Shown: in pieces, positions 8,144 to 19,200 of the stretch | Numbering within the stretch: the first letter of the stretch is position 1 | How the letters are laid out: every line of letters begins with the position of its first letter | Source of the DNA: UBA7672 sp038326205 | GTDB taxonomy: Bacteria; Pseudomonadota; Alphaproteobacteria; Caulobacterales; Hyphomonadaceae | DNA: 44,793 nucleotides | Reading direction: 5' to 3' | Assembly: GCA_038326205.1 (NCBI GenBank) | Contig: JBBQJV010000025.1 | Location: 1 to 44,793 of the forward strand | Translations under genes and position numbers: made by a program | Notes under the pieces: model-generated | Told to the model about the DNA's origin: nothing | Databases searched by the model: none | What the model saw: only the letters and a program-made list of their open reading frames with translations

Positions 8144-9462
8144 TTACGCTTGCCCTGCGCTGGCGTCCGATACTCGATCCGCTTCCCGTCCGGCGTGACG
8201 CGCGTGCACAGCGGTTGGCGGACATCGTCGACCCACGTGCATTCCTGTTTCGAGCCGTCCTTAAGGAAGTCCGTGCCTTTGCCGTTGCGCTTGCCGTTGG
8301 CGTACATGCCTTCGAAGTGCGTGCCGTCGGCGTAGGTGACGGTGACCATTCCGCCCAGTAGCCCTTTGGTCCAGATGCCGTTGAGCGTTCCTTGGTTCGA
8401 GACCTCGACTGCCTGGCCGTTTGGGACGTGGTCGAGGAACTGACCGGTGATCTTGCGACCGTCCTTGAAGGTCAGTTCGCCCGGGCCTTGCTGCAGGTCG
8501 TTGATGAACCCGCCGCGGAAAACGCGGCCGTCGCCGAACGTGGCGGTGGCCTGGCCCTGGCGCTTATCGTTCACGAACGCGCCGATATAGGTGTAGCTCC
8601 CATCGACGCGCGCGAGGCGGCCATCGCCCTGGCGAATGTCGTTCGCCCAGCCGCCATCGTAGACCCAGCGCTGCTGGTCGAAGGTGTAGACGCCCTGACC
8701 GGTGCGATGATCGTTCTTCCATTCGCCGACATAGATAGAGCCGTCGATGAATTTCTGCGTGCCTGAACCTTCGCGTTTGCCGGCGACATAAGCGCCGTCA
8801 TAGGTCGAGCCGTCGGGCAGAACCATGCGGCCCTGACCCTGTCGGACACCGTTGACGAAGTCGCCCTCATAGCGCTCGCCAGTGGGAAGGGTCTCGCTGC
8901 CATGGCCGTTCACTAGGCCCATAGTGTAGCCGCCCTCATAGATGTAGCCGTTCGGGCAGGCATACAGGCCTGCGCCATGACGCTGGCCGCTGACGAAGTT
9001 CCCGGTGTAGGTGCAGCCATTGGCGAGCGTCTCGGCGCCGGCGCCCTGCTTCACAATATCGATGCCGACCGACATCAGATCCTTCACGCCGCCTTTTTCA
9101 GCGCACGCGCATGCGATGGGTGAGACGGCGTAGGCGCCGCCCGGGGCGATCTGCCCGACTTCGCGATCGGACACAACGAAGGGCGCCGTGCCGCGTACGC
9201 AGCTGAAGGTAATTTCCTTCATCGTCGCGAAACCGGACGTCTGGGAATTGTTGAGGAGGCGCAGTTCGACATTGGCGCCATCACAGCCGCGAGCCGGTGT
9301 GGCGCGCCATTGCACTTCGCGGCCGTCAGTCCAGCGCAGCGAGGCATTCCAGTCCGGGCCTTGCCACGCGCTTGCGGCGAGCGGCAGGCCGACAAGACCC
9401 GCCGCAACCGCTACAAAGGCCGCGCGGTGGATTCGTGCTGACAAAACAAGTTTGGCAAACAT
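8140..9462 (-). CDS. Secreted MORN-repeat protein
   Basis: A 440-residue protein. The start at 9462 is preceded by GGGAG eight bases upstream and opens a signal peptide (MFAKLVLSAR...GLPLAASA); the longer ORF upstream is not used in my view. Residues about 30-150 form an N-terminal domain with several cysteines. From about residue 150 to 430 there are roughly ten to twelve MORN repeats (YEGDFVNGVRQGQGRMVLPDG, YVGEWKNDHRTGQGVYTF, FRGGFINDLQQGPGELTFKDG and so on). MORN repeats make an elongated beta-ribbon used for lipid or protein contacts; a periplasmic or surface role is inferred. It is convergent with the hydrolase, stop codons overlapping. Confidence 0.85.
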   Translation of the reverse strand: MFAKLVLSARIHRAAFVAVAAGLVGLPLAASAWQGPDWNASLRWTDGREVQWRATPARGCDGANVELRLLNNSQTSGFATMKEITFSCVRGTAPFVVSDREVGQIAPGGAYAVSPIACACAEKGGVKDLMSVGIDIVKQGAGAETLANGCTYTGNFVSGQRHGAGLYACPNGYIYEGGYTMGLVNGHGSETLPTGERYEGDFVNGVRQGQGRMVLPDGSTYDGAYVAGKREGSGTQKFIDGSIYVGEWKNDHRTGQGVYTFDQQRWVYDGGWANDIRQGDGRLARVDGSYTYIGAFVNDKRQGQATATFGDGRVFRGGFINDLQQGPGELTFKDGRKITGQFLDHVPNGQAVEVSNQGTLNGIWTKGLLGGMVTVTYADGTHFEGMYANGKRNGKGTDFLKDGSKQECTWVDDVRQPLCTRVTPDGKRIEYRTPAQGKRN

Positions 9463-9650
9463 CACATTCGACTCCCGCAGCATCCGCTCGCAGTATTCCT
9501 CGTTTGCGAGTGTCATGGCGCATGAACCGTCGTCAAGTTTAGCCAAACTGTGGCGGGTCCGGGGCGACTGCTTACTGAAGGGTGGAACCAAAGGGTACGG
9601 GACCGCGTTGTTGGGTGAGTTTACACAATCCAATGCAAACGGAGACCTGC

Positions 9651-9848
9651 ATGACCCGTCTGGCAATCCTTACGCCTGCCATCGCCCTCCTTGGCCTAGC
9701 CGCCCTTGCGGGCTGCGGCACCAACATGGAACAGCGTGCGGCGACGGGCGCGGCGACAGGCTTGATTGTTGCGGGCCCTGTCGGAGCCGCGGTCGGAGCC
9801 GCCGCTGGCGCTATCGTGAACGAAGCCGATGAGGCCAACAACAAATAG
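9651..9848 (+). CDS. Small glycine-zipper lipoprotein (copy 1)
   Basis: A 65-residue protein starting at 9651 after a GGAGA ribosome site. The lipoprotein signal ends LAALAGC. The mature part is a glycine zipper, GAATGLIVAGPVGAAVGAAAGAI, of the type found in small outer-membrane lipoproteins that insert or oligomerise in membranes, followed by an acidic tail. It is nearly the same as the protein encoded at 9974; both have NMEQRAATGAATGLI or NLEQRAATGAATGLI right after the lipid cysteine. The role of these proteins is not known to me. Confidence 0.75.
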   Translation: MTRLAILTPAIALLGLAALAGCGTNMEQRAATGAATGLIVAGPVGAAVGAAAGAIVNEADEANNK

Positions 9849-9973
9849 CGCTTACGGTCGCCACACGCTTGCTGTTTTATCGGGAATAACAGGCCGGTCC
9901 TGAACAAGGGTCGGCCGCTGGCGTATTGAGTCGTAGTTCGGCTACCATGACCGTTTCTCAAATGAGGTCGGTC

Positions 9974-10165
9974 ATGACGAAGCAATTTGCCATCGTAACA
10001 GCAGTTTTGGTTCTGGGCGCAGCCACCCTGTCAGCGTGCGGCGCCAATTTGGAGCAACGCGCGGCCACTGGTGCGGCTACAGGCCTGATCATTGCCGGCC
10101 CGGTTGGCGCGGCCGTTGGTGCGGTCGCCGGCGTTGTTGTCGACGGAGCGGACAAGAAGAACTGA
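9974..10165 (+). CDS. Small glycine-zipper lipoprotein (copy 2)
   Basis: A 63-residue paralog of the protein at 9651 with signal peptide ending TLSAC, the same EQRAATGAATGLI block and a glycine zipper (IAGPVGAAVGAVAGVVV), then a short charged tail DGADKKN. The start is placed at 9974, after a GAGG element; an ATG at 9926 in frame would disrupt the signal. It arose by tandem duplication, and the pair is separated by 125 bases that have no coding signal. Confidence 0.72.
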   Translation: MTKQFAIVTAVLVLGAATLSACGANLEQRAATGAATGLIIAGPVGAAVGAVAGVVVDGADKKN

Positions 10166-10339
10166 GAGCGTATTCTCGCGCGGGATGATGTTGCCGCGTG
10201 CGGCAGCGCCCGGAATGCCGCGTCTCCACAAAAGATAATCGTCTAAAGTGTTTGATACCGCGCTGGCATCTATTCGTGTGCGGACGGTCCACCTATCACT
10301 CCGTCGCAACGCGAGGTTCGCGTTGTGGTGCGGAGTTTG

Positions 10340-12562
10340 ATGATGCGTGCAGCTGATATGCGACTTTGTCCGTTGGGCGTTGCGGCGATGATTGCATTCG
10401 CAAATCCCGCCTTCGCTCAGGCCCAGCAGCGCGGCGACCGCGTCGTGGTGACAGCGACGCGACAGGCCGAAACAGCCGACACGCTGCCGCAAAGCGTGAC
10501 GATCCTTTCGGGCGATGATCTGGACGGCGTCGACGGCGCCGAAGACATCGTCAAACGTTTGTCCGGCGTGCAGGTGGCGATCTCCAACGGCTCGCAGGCG
10601 ACGTTTCAGATCCGTGGCGTGGGCGCCGTCGACCATCAGGCGCTGACGCCGAGCGCTGCTGCTGTGCATGTCGATGGGGTGTTTCTCGCCACAAACGTGC
10701 AAGCGAGTTTGCTCGCGTACGATCTGGCGCGCGTCGAAGTTTTGAAGGGACCGCAAGGCACAATACAGGGGCGCAACGCATCTAGCGGCTCGATCAACTT
10801 CATTACGGCGAGCCCGACAAATGAGCCTGAAGCATATGCCGAAGTCTCATATGGCCGCTTTGATCGCTGGGATGTATCTGCGGCGGCGAGCGGCAAGCTG
10901 ACCGATGGGGTACGCGGACGCATCGCGGGGCGGTTGCTTAAGCAGGACGCGGCGCTGAAGAATGTCGGCGGCCCAAAAGATGCCGGTGGTGTGCGCGATG
11001 AATACGGCCTCCGCGCCGCGCTGGCCTTCGATGTGGACGCGGGCAGCGAGCTGTTGCTGAGCGCGCACGCGGAGGTCGACAATGGCGTGAACCCGTCGCC
11101 GCTGAATTCGACGCTCGCGCTGGGCAAGCATCAGATATCGGTCGGCGGCGACGGCGTGCAGGACACGAAAAATGATTTCCATGGCCTGTCGCTGCAGTAC
11201 ACGACCCGGCTGGGCGACTGGCGCATCACGTCGCTGAGCGCAGCGGAAGGATTCACGCAGCGCTATGGTTTCGACTTCGACGGTACGCCTGCACCCGTGG
11301 CGAACCTGTCATATGATCGCGACTACCTGCAGCTGAGCCAGGAACTGTACGGGCGCATCGACTGGCAGGGTGGCGACGCGCTGGTTGGCGTGTCGCTGGC
11401 GAGCGATGACTTCAATCAGGACTATCTGATCTGGTGCGGTGATCTGAATTCCGCGTCGCTGGTTGGCGCCTGCCAGTATCCCGGCGCACCTGCGCGCGTT
11501 GGGCCGACGCCAGCGTCGACTGCGCCAGCAGTGTCGCTGCTGACACATATCGAACAGACGCGGCGCATGGGCGCCATCTACGGCGTGGTGGACTTCGATC
11601 TCGGCGCGGCGACAACGTTGACGCTGGGCGGGCGGCAGACGTTCGAGCGCATCAGCGGCAACGGGTTTGGCCAGCACTTCTATGCCGACGGCGTGCGCGC
11701 GTTGAACAATCGCGGAGGACTTGGACTGGCGGAGGGCGCCAACACGATTGACCAAGACCACTTCATGGGCACGGCCGCGCTGAGCCACCGGTTCAGCGAC
11801 GACGCAATGATTTATGTGTCGTACGGTGGTGGCTACAAAAGCGGCGGCTTCAATGGCGAGGTCGCCAACAACGCAACGCACTATCAGGTCGAGGGCCTGT
11901 TCCGAGCCGAGACGGTGGAAGCCTACGAGATCGGCTTCAAGGGTGGGCTGGGCAACGCGTTAAGGCTTGAGGCGGCCGTGTTCCACCAGGACTATCGCGA
12001 TCCGCAGGCGCGTATCTTTGTGGCGTTCCCGCTACCGGGCGGCGGATCGATCACATCCAATTCGCTGGCGAACCTCGATGCGGCGAAGGTGGATGGAACA
12101 GAGGTGTCGGCAATCTGGCGTCCGCTCGATGGGCTGGACATCAGCGCCGGTGTTGTCGCGCTCGATACGAAGATCGAGCAGGGGGCGGATACGATCGGCT
12201 CAACCAATGCTGCGACGTTCGATGGCAAGCCTCTGCCGTTCGCGTCCGACCTGTCGGCGACCCTTGGCGCGAAGCAGACATGGGAGCTGGGCGGAGACAC
12301 GCGCGCAGCGCTCGAACTCTTCGCCAAACACCAGAGCGCCTACTATCTCGATCCCGAAGGCAGGGCAGACCGGCGGCAAGGTCCGATAACGCTGGTGGAC
12401 GCAACTGCCAGCCTGCGAATGGCGGGCGGTACGGAAGTCTCTGTCTGGGCGCGCAATCTGACCGACGAGGACTATGCGCTCTCCGGCTATGGCTTCATTG
12501 GTTACGACACTTTCAGGTCGCACCCCGCGACATGGGGCGTTTCCATGCGGGTCGAACGCTAA
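10340..12562 (+). CDS. TonB-dependent outer-membrane receptor
   Basis: A receptor of about 740 residues. The signal peptide ends NPAFAQ. The plug domain follows (VVVTATRQAETADTLPQSVTIL, IRGVGAVDHQ, RVEVLKGPQGTIQGRNASSGSINFITASP), then a 22-strand barrel ending in the usual aromatic-rich C terminus (ATWGVSMRVER). The substrate cannot be told from sequence; the family in this group of bacteria includes many carbohydrate and siderophore receptors. ATG 10340 or 10343 is preferred because CGGAG sits just upstream; a GTG at 10325 would also read through. No Fur or Zur type site was recognised upstream, and no inner-membrane transporter gene is adjacent. Confidence 0.9.
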   Translation: MMRAADMRLCPLGVAAMIAFANPAFAQAQQRGDRVVVTATRQAETADTLPQSVTILSGDDLDGVDGAEDIVKRLSGVQVAISNGSQATFQIRGVGAVDHQALTPSAAAVHVDGVFLATNVQASLLAYDLARVEVLKGPQGTIQGRNASSGSINFITASPTNEPEAYAEVSYGRFDRWDVSAAASGKLTDGVRGRIAGRLLKQDAALKNVGGPKDAGGVRDEYGLRAALAFDVDAGSELLLSAHAEVDNGVNPSPLNSTLALGKHQISVGGDGVQDTKNDFHGLSLQYTTRLGDWRITSLSAAEGFTQRYGFDFDGTPAPVANLSYDRDYLQLSQELYGRIDWQGGDALVGVSLASDDFNQDYLIWCGDLNSASLVGACQYPGAPARVGPTPASTAPAVSLLTHIEQTRRMGAIYGVVDFDLGAATTLTLGGRQTFERISGNGFGQHFYADGVRALNNRGGLGLAEGANTIDQDHFMGTAALSHRFSDDAMIYVSYGGGYKSGGFNGEVANNATHYQVEGLFRAETVEAYEIGFKGGLGNALRLEAAVFHQDYRDPQARIFVAFPLPGGGSITSNSLANLDAAKVDGTEVSAIWRPLDGLDISAGVVALDTKIEQGADTIGSTNAATFDGKPLPFASDLSATLGAKQTWELGGDTRAALELFAKHQSAYYLDPEGRADRRQGPITLVDATASLRMAGGTEVSVWARNLTDEDYALSGYGFIGYDTFRSHPATWGVSMRVER

Positions 12563-12636
12563 GTTGTTGCCAGGGTCTGTCAGCAGCACGTTTGCCGGCT
12601 CTGGCGAACCGTTGCCGAACCGCTCATATTGTCATC

Positions 12637-14904
<2,268 letters not shown>

Positions 14905-15394
14905 GTGCAGTAGAACTCTAAGCTTCAAATTGGACACATCGAGTAGCGACGCCACTAAATTGATTTTGATTTCTTGGACAGTGGAGATGCCGACCTGCCT
15001 CGTTTCTTCGGGCCACGGCTAGTTTGAGCAGGTGGCCAGTTCTGCCTTCTGTGTTTGCCCGTGTCCGAGCGGTTGAGCCACTGAGTGGAGTGCGGGGTCG
15101 CTGGAGACGCTGGCGCAGATGATCGGGGCGATGGAGGCGCCGAAGCGGCTGCAGGCGGCCAGGGTGGTGCTGGGGTCGGATCTGAAGGGGCATATGGAAA
15201 GCATTGGGGACGGGGACAATGAGCGGGAGCGCGAGCCGATCCTGACGAAGGATGGCGAGGTCTGGAAACCGGAGCTGCACCGGCGGATCAACGTGCAAGG
15301 GCGCTACGGAATGCTATCATCCCGTGATCGTGTTGGAACCAAACCGCGGCGGGGCAGTTAGCGTTTCGTGGAATAGCCACGTGAGGGACATCAC
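14905..15394. other. 490-base stretch without a confident gene; possible gene remnant
   Basis: Nothing clear is encoded in 14905-15070, which is less GC-rich than its surroundings. From about 15075 to 15361 the plus strand is open and protein-like: SLETLAQMIGAMEAPKRLQ, AARVVLGSDLKGHMESIGDG, then a charged stretch to KPELHRRINVQGRYGML. It lacks a ribosome site and a credible start (the first ATG is 15119) and I do not recognise it. The most economical view is the 3' remnant of a lost gene. A short inverted repeat or promoter for the lipoprotein gene at 15395 could lie at its right end, but none stands out. Confidence 0.35.
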
Positions 15395-15610
15395 ATGATA
15401 CGTATTGCAGTCGGATTTACGGCGCTGCTGTTGCTTGGCGCTTGCGGCACGACGACCGGAGATCGTGGACTTTCTGGCGCCGCGATTGGTGCAGGGGTCG
15501 GAGCTGTCGGCGGCGGCGTTGGCGTGCTGGGCGGGGCCATTGTCGGCGGCGCGGTGGGCGTCCTGACAACCCCTGACCAGGTCAATCTCGGCAAGCCGAT
15601 CTGGGAATAA
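15395..15610 (+). CDS. Small glycine-zipper lipoprotein
   Basis: A 71-residue protein with lipoprotein signal MIRIAVGFTALLLLGAC and then an extended glycine-rich helix (AAIGAGVGAVGGGVGVLGGA), ending in VNLGKPIWE. It is distantly like the pair at 9651 and 9974 but has its own tail. The ATG at 15395 has GAGGGACATCAC ahead. It is convergent with the Lrp-family regulator, with a strong hairpin between. No function can be assigned. Confidence 0.72.
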   Translation: MIRIAVGFTALLLLGACGTTTGDRGLSGAAIGAGVGAVGGGVGVLGGAIVGGAVGVLTTPDQVNLGKPIWE

Positions 15611-15624
15611 ACCAACGATTCCTG

Positions 15625-15652
15625 CGCAGGCCGCTGCTTCAGCGGTCCTGCG
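15625..15652. terminator. Convergent hairpin between lipoprotein and Lrp genes
   Basis: CGCAGGCCGCTG at 15625-15636 pairs with CAGCGG (15640-15645) and CCTGCG (15647-15652), leaving one bulged T and a three-base loop. It lies after the stop at 15610 and covers the stop of the minus-strand regulator. There is no long T run on either side, so termination in both directions is plausible but unproven. Confidence 0.45.
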
Positions 15653-16139
15653 TCGGGATATAGGGGGAGATCAGGCCCAGCGGCGCGGCGGTGGTGCGCT
15701 TGGTGACGTTGACGATGATGCGTGACTGGATGTCGGAGACGAGGCCGAGGGCCAGGATCTTGTCGCGCAGGAAATTGTCGTAGGCATGCATGTCGGTGGT
15801 GACGACGCGCATCACATAGTCGACGGCGCCGGTGACGGTCATGCACTCGATGACTTCGGGCCATTTGCGGACGGCCTGCTCGAACTTTTCGAGGTTCTCG
15901 CGGCTCGGCAGCTGGAGTTTGACGTTGGCCACAACTTCGAAGTTCAAACCCAGCTTGTCGTAGTTGAGTAGCGTGACGCGACGGGCAATGATGCCCTGTT
16001 CCTCCATCCGCTTGATGCGGCGCCAGCAGGGGCTGGAGGACAAACCGACTTTCTCCGCGATCTCGGCCACGGAGAGAGCAGCATCACGCTGGATGAGGTC
16101 GAGGATTTTTGCGTCGATGGCGTCGAGTTCAACGGCCAT
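15639..16139 (-). CDS. Lrp/AsnC-family transcriptional regulator
   Basis: A 166-residue regulator. N-terminal winged helix-turn-helix (about 5-65: DAIDAKILDLIQRDAALSVA, EIAEKVGLSSSPCWRRIKRM, then GIIARRVTLLNYDKLG) and a C-terminal RAM/AsnC ligand-binding domain (about 70-155, with WPEVIECMTVTGAVDYVMRV). Start ATG 16139, after AAAGGCAGC. It is divergent from the indolepyruvate oxidoreductase gene at 16280 with 140 bases between; this pairing is frequent in Alphaproteobacteria, so it probably controls that gene in response to an amino acid or an aromatic keto acid. A palindrome lies in the intergenic space. Target and ligand are inferred. Confidence 0.9.
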   Translation of the reverse strand: MAVELDAIDAKILDLIQRDAALSVAEIAEKVGLSSSPCWRRIKRMEEQGIIARRVTLLNYDKLGLNFEVVANVKLQLPSRENLEKFEQAVRKWPEVIECMTVTGAVDYVMRVVTTDMHAYDNFLRDKILALGLVSDIQSRIIVNVTKRTTAAPLGLISPYIPTQDR

Positions 16140-16207
16140 GTTTTGCTGCCTTTGGTCAAGTTTGTAGATGATTATTGCCGCACTTGTGCCAGATTGCGCA
16201 CTGAATA

Positions 16208-16257
16208 GCAAATACTTCCTGTGATATTGAGCAATATATTTGCCGGGGTCATATATA
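16208..16257 (+). promoter_or_regulatory. Palindromic operator and promoter in the Lrp / indolepyruvate oxidoreductase gap
   Basis: Two nested inverted repeats are seen: ATATTG-AG-CAATAT at 16224-16237 and, outside it, GCAAATA (16208-16214) with TATTTGC (16237-16243). The inner one resembles AsnC/Lrp-type sites, which are short AT-rich dyads. A TATATA at 16252-16257 could be the -10 element of the oxidoreductase promoter, with TTGAGC at 16227-16232 as a -35 (19-base spacing, one or two long). If so the operator covers the -35. Inference from sequence only. Confidence 0.5.
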
Positions 16258-16279
16258 GACCCGCCCGGAGGCGCACGAC

Positions 16280-19200
16280 TTGAAGCACGGTAGCCCTGTA
16301 TCAGGTGGAATCTCCCTCGACGACAAATACCTGCTCGAGGGGGGGCGCGCCTTCATGACCGGCATTCAGGCGCTGGTGCGCCTGCCACTGGAAAGGAAGA
16401 GGCTCGACCGGAAATTAGGCCTCAATACGGCGGGGTTCATTTCGGGATATCGCGGCTCCCCCCTGGGCGGATACGACATGCAGATCAGGGCTGCGGGCAA
16501 GCTGATGGCCGCTCACGACGTTAAGTTATGGGAGGGGCTGAACGAGGATCTCGGCGCGTCGGCGGTGTGGGGCTCGCAGCAGACGCACCTGTTTGCCGGC
16601 GCGAAGTTCGATGGCGTGTTCGGCATCTGGTATGGCAAGGCGCCGGGCGTCGACCGTACGGGCGATGTGTTCAAACATGCGAACATGGCGGGCACCGATC
16701 CCAAGGGCGGCGTGCTGGCGCTGTGCGGGGATGATCCGAACTCGAAGTCGTCGACGTTGGCCTCGCAGTCCGAGTTTGCGATGATCGATGCGGAGATGCC
16801 GGTGCTGGCGCCGGCGTCGATCCAGGAAGTGCTCGACTACGGCATGATCGGCTGGGAGCTGTCGCGGTATTCCGGGCTGTGGGTCTCGATGATCTGCCTC
16901 GCCGACACGATGGATTCGGGGGCCGTGGTTGAGGTTGGGCTGCAGCGCTATCACACGGTGCGGCCGACGGACTTTGTCATTCCCGAAGGCGGGCTTGGGC
17001 CGCGCATGGGCGACACGCCGCTGGGCAAGGAAGCAAGGCTGCGGACGCTCAAGATTCCGGCGGCGCAGGCCTTCGTGCGGGCCAATGGTCTCGACAAGGC
17101 GCTGCTGACGGGCAAGCAGAAGAAGTTGGGCGTGATCGTGGCCGGGCAAGCTGCGCGCGATGTCTATGAAGCGCTGGGCGCGATGGGGTTGTCGCCGGAG
17201 CAGGCGGCGGATCTCGGCGTCTCGATTTTCAAGGTGGCGATGCCGTGGCCGCTGGAGCCGACGGCGATCGCGAAATTCTGCCGTGGGTTCGAGCGCGTTC
17301 TGGTGATCGAGCACAAGCGCGCGATCATCGAGCCGCAACTGAAGGAAGTGCTCTATCACCTGCCGGATGCGGAGCGTCCGATTGTCGAGGGCAAGCGGGA
17401 TCGCGATGGCGCGCCGCTGCTGTCGGATATCGCGTCGTTGTCGACGGCGGACATCGCCCTGGCGCTGTTGGGGCGTCTGCCGGCCGGACCGCATACGGCC
17501 AAGGCGGATGCGTATTTCTCCAAGGTGAAAGGCGCGCAGCAGGCCGTTGCTGGCATGAATCAGATAAACACCCGCAAGCCGCACTTCTGCTCGGGCTGTC
17601 CGCACAACGTGTCGACGACTCTGCCGGAAGGGTCTCGCGCGCTTGCAGGGATCGGCTGTCACTACATGGCGACGTTCACGCCGGAGCGGCGGACGGACAT
17701 GCACACGCAGATGGGTGGAGAGGGCACGCCGTGGATCGGGCAGTCGCCGTTCACGGATGAGAAGCATGTGTTCGTGAACCTGGGCGACGGCACGTATTCG
17801 CACTCGGGCTCGCTGGCCATTCGTGCGGCGATGTCGGGCAAGGTGAACGCGACGTACAAGATCCTCTACAATGACGCCGTGGCGATGACGGGCGGGCAGC
17901 AGGTGGAGTCGGGGCAGACCGTGCCGCAGATCGCGCGGCAGGTTGAAGCCGAAGGCGTCAAAACCATAGTGATCGTGGCGGACGATCCGACGCGGTATGC
18001 ATCGGTCAGTGATTTGCCGGAAGGCACGCGGATCTTTGACCGCAAGAAACTGGAAGAAGTTCAGATTGAGCTGCGCGAGACGCCAGGCATTTCCGTGCTG
18101 ATCTACGACCAGGTGTGCGCGACCGAGAAACGCCGTCGTATCAAGCGCGGCAAGATGGAAGCGCCGACCAAGCGCGTGTTCATCAACCAGTCGGTCTGTG
18201 AAGGTTGCGGCGACTGCTCGGTGAAATCCAACTGCCTGTCGGTGGAGCCGGTGGAAACCGAGTTCGGCCGCAAGCGGCAGATCAACCAGTCGACCTGCAA
18301 CACGGACTACTCCTGCATCGAAGGCTTCTGTCCGAGCTTCGTGACGGTGACGGGCGGCGACCGGAAATCTGATGCGGAACGTTCGCCTGCGGCGTTTGAC
18401 GTTTCTGCCCTGCCGACGCCGATATTACCCCAGCTGACACACGAAGCGTGGAACGTGGTGTTCACCGGCGTGGGCGGCACGGGCGTGACGACGGTCGCGG
18501 CTGTGCTCGCCATGGCGGCGCACGTTGATGGCAAGGCTTCGCAGACGCTGGACATGACCGGACTCGCGCAGAAGGGCGGGCCCGTGCTGAGCCACGTGCG
18601 CTTTGCGCTTGATCCCGATGACATCAAGGCAGGTAAGACGCCGCCGGCTTCGGCCGATGTGATAATCGCTTGCGATCTGGTCGTGGCGTCGTCGGGCGAC
18701 GCGTTGGTTATGTTCGACAAGGCCCGGACGTCGGTGGTGGCTAACCATGACGTGACGCCGACGAAAGAAATCATCGAGAACCGCAACGTTCGTTTCGACC
18801 CGGATCTGCTGACCGCGCGGGTACGTTCGCGCGCGAAGTCGTTTGCGGCAACCAACGCGGAGGCGCTGGCTGAGCATCATTTCGGCGATGCGATCTACAC
18901 GAACATGATCATGCTCGGCATGGCCTGGCAGAACGGCCTGATCCCGATTTCGGATGCGGCGATCTATGAAGCCAACCGGCTGAACAAGGTGAAGGTGAAG
19001 GAGAACGCGGCGGCGTTCGACCTAGGCCGGATCGCTGCGGTCAATCCTGATCAGATACAGGCAGCGGCACCGAAACGACCGGAGATCGAGCCGCCAAAGC
19101 TGGACGAGTTGATCGCGCGCCGCACGGAAATGCTGAAGGCTTATCAGAACGACGCTTATGCCGACATGTACGAAGCGCGGATCGCCCGCGTGCGTGCAGC

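Noticed and set aside
15072..15361. Complete gene in the gap after uvrB
   Set aside because: No start codon with a ribosome site precedes the open stretch, so I kept it only as a remnant.
16526..17803. 425-codon minus-strand ORF over the oxidoreductase gene
   Set aside because: Arg/His/Gln-rich shadow with no ribosome site and no known motif.
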